Shown here: one piece after another, positions 4,268-6,786 of the stretch
Layout of the letters: each line of letters begins with the position of its first letter
Numbering within the stretch: the first letter of the stretch is position 1
Origin: Candidatus Moraniibacteriota bacterium
GTDB taxonomy: Bacteria > Patescibacteriota > Minisyncoccia > CAIUEV01
DNA: 6,786 nt
Assembly: GCA_016867255.1 (NCBI GenBank)
Contig: VGKB01000040.1
Coordinates: 1-6,786, forward strand
Reading direction: 5' to 3'
Notes under the pieces: model-generated
What the model saw: only the letters and a program-made list of their open reading frames with translations
The model's database searches: none
What the model was told of the DNA's origin: nothing
Translations under genes and position numbers: made by a program

Positions 4268-4741
4268 CTACCATTCTTCAATCTTGTAAACAGCGCAGAC
4301 TAGGGCGGTGACAGGATCTCCTTTACATTCAATTCCGGTAATTTTATACTTTACTTTCCCGTATTTTTCTTCTCGGTATCTTACCATATCGGTGAGAGTG
4401 CTATTGATTTTTTTGCGGACTTCCCCTCCGCTGTTTCCGTGATGCTCCACGAAAAGGCCTTTCTTGTCTTTTTTAGTCATACGCCAGCCAATTCCAGCAA
4501 ATGCGTGCTCACCAAGGATTTTAGTGGAGGCGCTGGCTAGAACAACGTAGACTTTTCTCCCGTAATTTTTTCCGGCGTTATTTAATTTTGCTTTCTTGAC
4601 TTCAATGATACTGCCCGGCGGGATAACGGAGCTTAAACAAATTAGGTTTAGGTTGGCAATTCCGGCATCCCAGAGCGCTTTGTCAAACGAGCTAAGTCTG
4701 GTGCTGCCGGTTCCAACACCCCAAGTAACGGCTATTTTCAT
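4268..4741 (-). CDS. pdaD: Pyruvoyl-dependent arginine decarboxylase
   Basis: The protein has 157 aa, close to archaeal PdaD. It decarboxylates arginine to agmatine, a polyamine precursor, and depends on a pyruvoyl group made by self-cleavage instead of pyridoxal phosphate. The key signature is NLNLICLSSVIPPGS (30-44). By family precedent the chain is cut between S37 and S38, and S38 becomes the pyruvoyl group. Also visible are the N-terminal WGVGTGSTRLSSFDKAL (7-23), KVYVVLA (63-69) and GLFVEHHG (95-102) with E99 in the position of the catalytic Glu. The C-terminal AVYKIEEW is typical. The start at 4741 lies 5 bp after the pheT stop, with no Shine-Dalgarno sequence, so translation may be coupled to pheT. 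The related AaxB enzymes of chlamydiae are the main alternative within this family. Confidence 0.93.
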   Translation of the reverse strand: MKIAVTWGVGTGSTRLSSFDKALWDAGIANLNLICLSSVIPPGSIIEVKKAKLNNAGKNYGRKVYVVLASASTKILGEHAFAGIGWRMTKKDKKGLFVEHHGNSGGEVRKKINSTLTDMVRYREEKYGKVKYKITGIECKGDPVTALVCAVYKIEEW

Positions 4742-4746
4742 TAAAT

Positions 4747-6702
4747 TTATAGGTTAAATATTGCGCGGTGCAGTTTCTTCGCTTCGGGATCGCGAAGTTT
4801 CATATAGGTGGCCCTGACGGTGTACTTGACTTCATTTTTTGCGGGGAAGGCATCGGTAATCTCAAGGTTGAAAAGGCGGCCGGGACCAATTTTCCGTCTC
4901 GTTTCTTTAAGCCAGGCGCGGACGCTTTCTTTTTTGGGAAGTGTTACGTTGGCGTCCAGCGTGATTAATTTGTGCATTAGTTCAATAGCCGGTTTTTGGC
5001 GATATTTTCCAAGCAGTTCGGCGATTAGGGAAAGATCCAGCTCGGCAAAGCGCCTTGGTTTTTTTGATTCTTCCGCTTTGAGTTTGTAAATGATGCCAAC
5101 CTTTTTTTCGCCTATGAATATGTCCCAGCAGGCGTAGGGGTTTGCGGTGGACGGCTTTTTTGAGGCGTTTTGGTAATCAACGTCTTTTATCCCAAGGAAA
5201 CCGAGCAAATTTTCAATAATGTTGCGGGTTTTTCTGACTTTTGCGTCTGAGCAGAGGATTCCCAGCGCTTCATTTTCCCAATATTCTCCCTTTCTTCGGC
5301 CGAAGACTTTGCCTATCTCAAACAGGTTTCCGGCGGCAATATTTTTCTTTTCGTATTCGTCCAGTTGCGCCAGTAGCCCCCAAGCGGTTCCCTGGCGCAG
5401 ATCGGGAAATTCTTTATTAACGGCGTTTTGGGTTGAGACCGTCTGCCAGTCGCGATAGTTGCTCGCGGTATTGCCTCCCTGGCGAATTAGCGGGGAGGTT
5501 AAAATTTCATCCAGCCCGAGGATTGATAGGACATCTCTTGTTTTTTCGGCCAGATCTATTACTTTAGGAGTGATGTTTTTGGTAACGACTTGTTCGGGAA
5601 TCTCATTTACCGGGATTTTTTCAAAGCCATAAAGGCGGGTGATTTCCTCTATTAAATCTTCCGGAATGGAAACATCAATCCGGCCGATTGGAGGCGTCAC
5701 CAGGAAGATTTTTCCGGCTTTTTTTACCTGAAACCCAAGATCCAGAAGAATTTTCCGGGAAACTCCCGGAGAAATTTTAATTCCGGCGTAGTCTTTGACT
5801 GTCGCGGGATTAAATTTAATCTTGGGAGCAACGTGCTTTTGGGGATAGAAACGGAACTCTTTGATGTCTGTCCGGGAGTTACCGCAATATCGGATAATCA
5901 AAGTAAGCAGGAATTCCATAGCGCTGGGGAGGCCGTTAGGATCAAGGTATTTACTGAGGCGCGTTCCCGCTTCCGTTATAACTTTGAGCCCAGCGGCGTT
6001 TTGCCTTACGACCCCGGAGTCATAGACAGCGGCTTCGGCAATGATGGAAGTTGTTTTAAGCGACAGCTCCGCTCTCTTCCCGCCTACAATTCCAGCGAGC
6101 GCCAGAATGCCTTTGTCGTCCCGCAGGATAATTTCCTTGTCCTTGTTTAAACGGATTGAGGTTCCGTCCAGCGTTTTAATATTGCTGAATTTAGCGTTCA
6201 TATCCCAGTAAAGTTTTCCTTGGATCTTCTCCCGATCTAGAAGGTGGGATGGATAGCCGGTAAGGAGCATCACGTAATTGGAAAGATCCACCAGTATGTT
6301 TTTGCCGTTAATGCCGTGTAGAGCCAGATAATCAATCAGCCACCGGGGAGACTTTCCGTTCCTTATTCCGGAAATTTCATACGCCATCACTCTTTTTACG
6401 AAGCGGCCGTCGGCCACTCTAATACTGTTAGATTTTTCCGCGTTAATTTTTTTTACCGTGGGATATCTCAATTTTAATCCCCATTTGGCGGCAACTTCCC
6501 GCGCCAGACTAATGACGGAAAGGCAGTCGCCGCGATTGTGACGCACTTCAAAACTCATAAGCGTGTCCGGTCTACCCAGATATTTGATTTTTGAGAATCC
6601 GTCCAGCATAAAACCAGCCATAGTGAGAAATTGGCTGATTTCTTTTGGTCTTGCGCGCAATCCGGGAACAAGTTTTTTTAGGTCAGAGTAAAGTATTTTC
6701 AT
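4747..6702 (-). CDS. pheT: Phenylalanine-tRNA ligase beta subunit, short form without the tRNA-binding (EMAP) domain
   Basis: This is the beta chain of the (alpha-beta)2 PheRS that charges tRNA-Phe. I start it at the ATG at 6702-6700 (MKILYSDLKKLVPG), the usual PheT beginning. The open frame extends 11 codons further into pheS, but that stretch does not look like family sequence. The length is 651 aa, whereas most bacterial PheT proteins are near 800. The N-terminal LTMAGFMLDGF (26-36) is followed within about 20 residues by NRGDCLSVISLAREVAAKWG (56-75), so the roughly 110-residue OB-fold EMAP domain normally between them is absent. The B3/B4 editing region (about 100-270, with NILVDLSNYVMLLTGYP and LDG), B5 (292-364, ending PEDLIEEITRLYGFEKIP), the catalytic-like B6/B7 core (365-560) and a C-terminal FDX-ACB anticodon domain (576-651) are present. 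The gene overlaps the pheS end by 20 bp. Confidence 0.95.
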   Translation of the reverse strand: MKILYSDLKKLVPGLRARPKEISQFLTMAGFMLDGFSKIKYLGRPDTLMSFEVRHNRGDCLSVISLAREVAAKWGLKLRYPTVKKINAEKSNSIRVADGRFVKRVMAYEISGIRNGKSPRWLIDYLALHGINGKNILVDLSNYVMLLTGYPSHLLDREKIQGKLYWDMNAKFSNIKTLDGTSIRLNKDKEIILRDDKGILALAGIVGGKRAELSLKTTSIIAEAAVYDSGVVRQNAAGLKVITEAGTRLSKYLDPNGLPSAMEFLLTLIIRYCGNSRTDIKEFRFYPQKHVAPKIKFNPATVKDYAGIKISPGVSRKILLDLGFQVKKAGKIFLVTPPIGRIDVSIPEDLIEEITRLYGFEKIPVNEIPEQVVTKNITPKVIDLAEKTRDVLSILGLDEILTSPLIRQGGNTASNYRDWQTVSTQNAVNKEFPDLRQGTAWGLLAQLDEYEKKNIAAGNLFEIGKVFGRRKGEYWENEALGILCSDAKVRKTRNIIENLLGFLGIKDVDYQNASKKPSTANPYACWDIFIGEKKVGIIYKLKAEESKKPRRFAELDLSLIAELLGKYRQKPAIELMHKLITLDANVTLPKKESVRAWLKETRRKIGPGRLFNLEITDAFPAKNEVKYTVRATYMKLRDPEAKKLHRAIFNL

Positions 6703-6786
6703 TTTCGTAATATTTATAGCACAGATTACCCCCAAGAAGAGTGCGAATGTCAGTAATGCGGTACTTGGCCATAGCCCAGCGATCCA
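6683..6786 (-). CDS. pheS: Phenylalanine-tRNA ligase alpha subunit, C-terminal end
   Basis: This is the last 33 codons of a gene entering from the right edge, read from 6784 down to a TGA at 6685-6683. The peptide DRWAMAKYRITDIRTLLGGN matches the end of the PheS catalytic domain, where the family has ERLAMLKYGIxDIRxxxxNDLRFL or GGRLKFL. This contains the motif 3 arginine region, here D-R-W. The tail LCYKYYENENTLL is more divergent than usual. It overlaps pheT by 20 bp in another frame, the normal pheS-pheT order, and supports tight co-translation. The assignment rests on this short stretch plus the pheT context. Confidence 0.85.
   Translation of the reverse strand, partial: DRWAMAKYRITDIRTLLGGNLCYKYYENENTLL

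Noticed and set aside
5833..6150. Plus-strand 105-aa open frame
   Set aside because: It is antisense to the B3/B4 and B5 region of pheT and has no recognisable features.
6683..6702. UGA reassigned to glycine (Gracilibacteria/SR1 code)
   Set aside because: The TGA at the end of pheS and at the end of the nuclease ORF both fall where the proteins should end, and no conserved glycine is encoded by an in-frame TGA in the long genes.

Overview
The window looks like a chromosomal piece of a Candidate Phyla Radiation (Patescibacteria) bacterium, probably Parcubacteria-like. This placement is inference, because there is no rRNA gene here. It rests on moderate GC, compact genes with weak Shine-Dalgarno signals, a short phenylalanyl-tRNA synthetase beta subunit without its tRNA-binding domain, a pyruvoyl-dependent arginine decarboxylase, a single-domain GIY-YIG nuclease tied to tRNA genes, and short GC-rich palindromic repeats. 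UGA acts as a stop (pheS and the nuclease gene end in TGA), so the UGA-glycine code of Gracilibacteria and SR1 does not apply. Layout, left to right: the 5' part of a DgkA-family lipid kinase gene (minus strand, running off the left edge) is divergent from folD, the only plus-strand gene. All remaining genes are on the minus strand. Read in their own direction from the right edge they are: the end of pheS; pheT, overlapping pheS by 20 bp; pdaD, 5 bp after pheT; a repeat-rich 114-bp gap; fpg/mutM; a large multi-membrane GT-C-type glycosyltransferase gene; and a serine-tRNA locus that converges on folD. The genes cover tRNA charging (pheST), arginine decarboxylation to agmatine, repair of oxidised bases (fpg), cell-surface glycosylation (GT-C protein), lipid carrier phosphorylation (DgkA) and one-carbon folate metabolism (folD). 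Close spacing suggests that pheS-pheT-pdaD, and fpg with the glycosyltransferase gene, are co-transcribed. The most interesting part is 1092-1630. The two halves of one serine tRNA gene lie there about 450 bp apart on the same strand. Acceptor, D, anticodon, variable and T stems would all still pair. The gene is interrupted in the anticodon loop by a composite insertion flanked by perfect 52-bp direct repeats, each carrying a 35-nt double hairpin. Between the repeats are a GIY-YIG nuclease ORF and a complete second tRNA-Ser(UGA). The nuclease ORF appears to take its ribosome-binding site from tRNA-derived repeat sequence, and its stop codon lies inside the downstream tRNA. Other unusual structures are a palindromic element inserted in frame in the glycosyltransferase gene, with a truncated relic downstream, and inverted arrays of a 9-bp AAGTTYRTN unit between pdaD and fpg. 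FolD also has an eroded NADP-binding loop.
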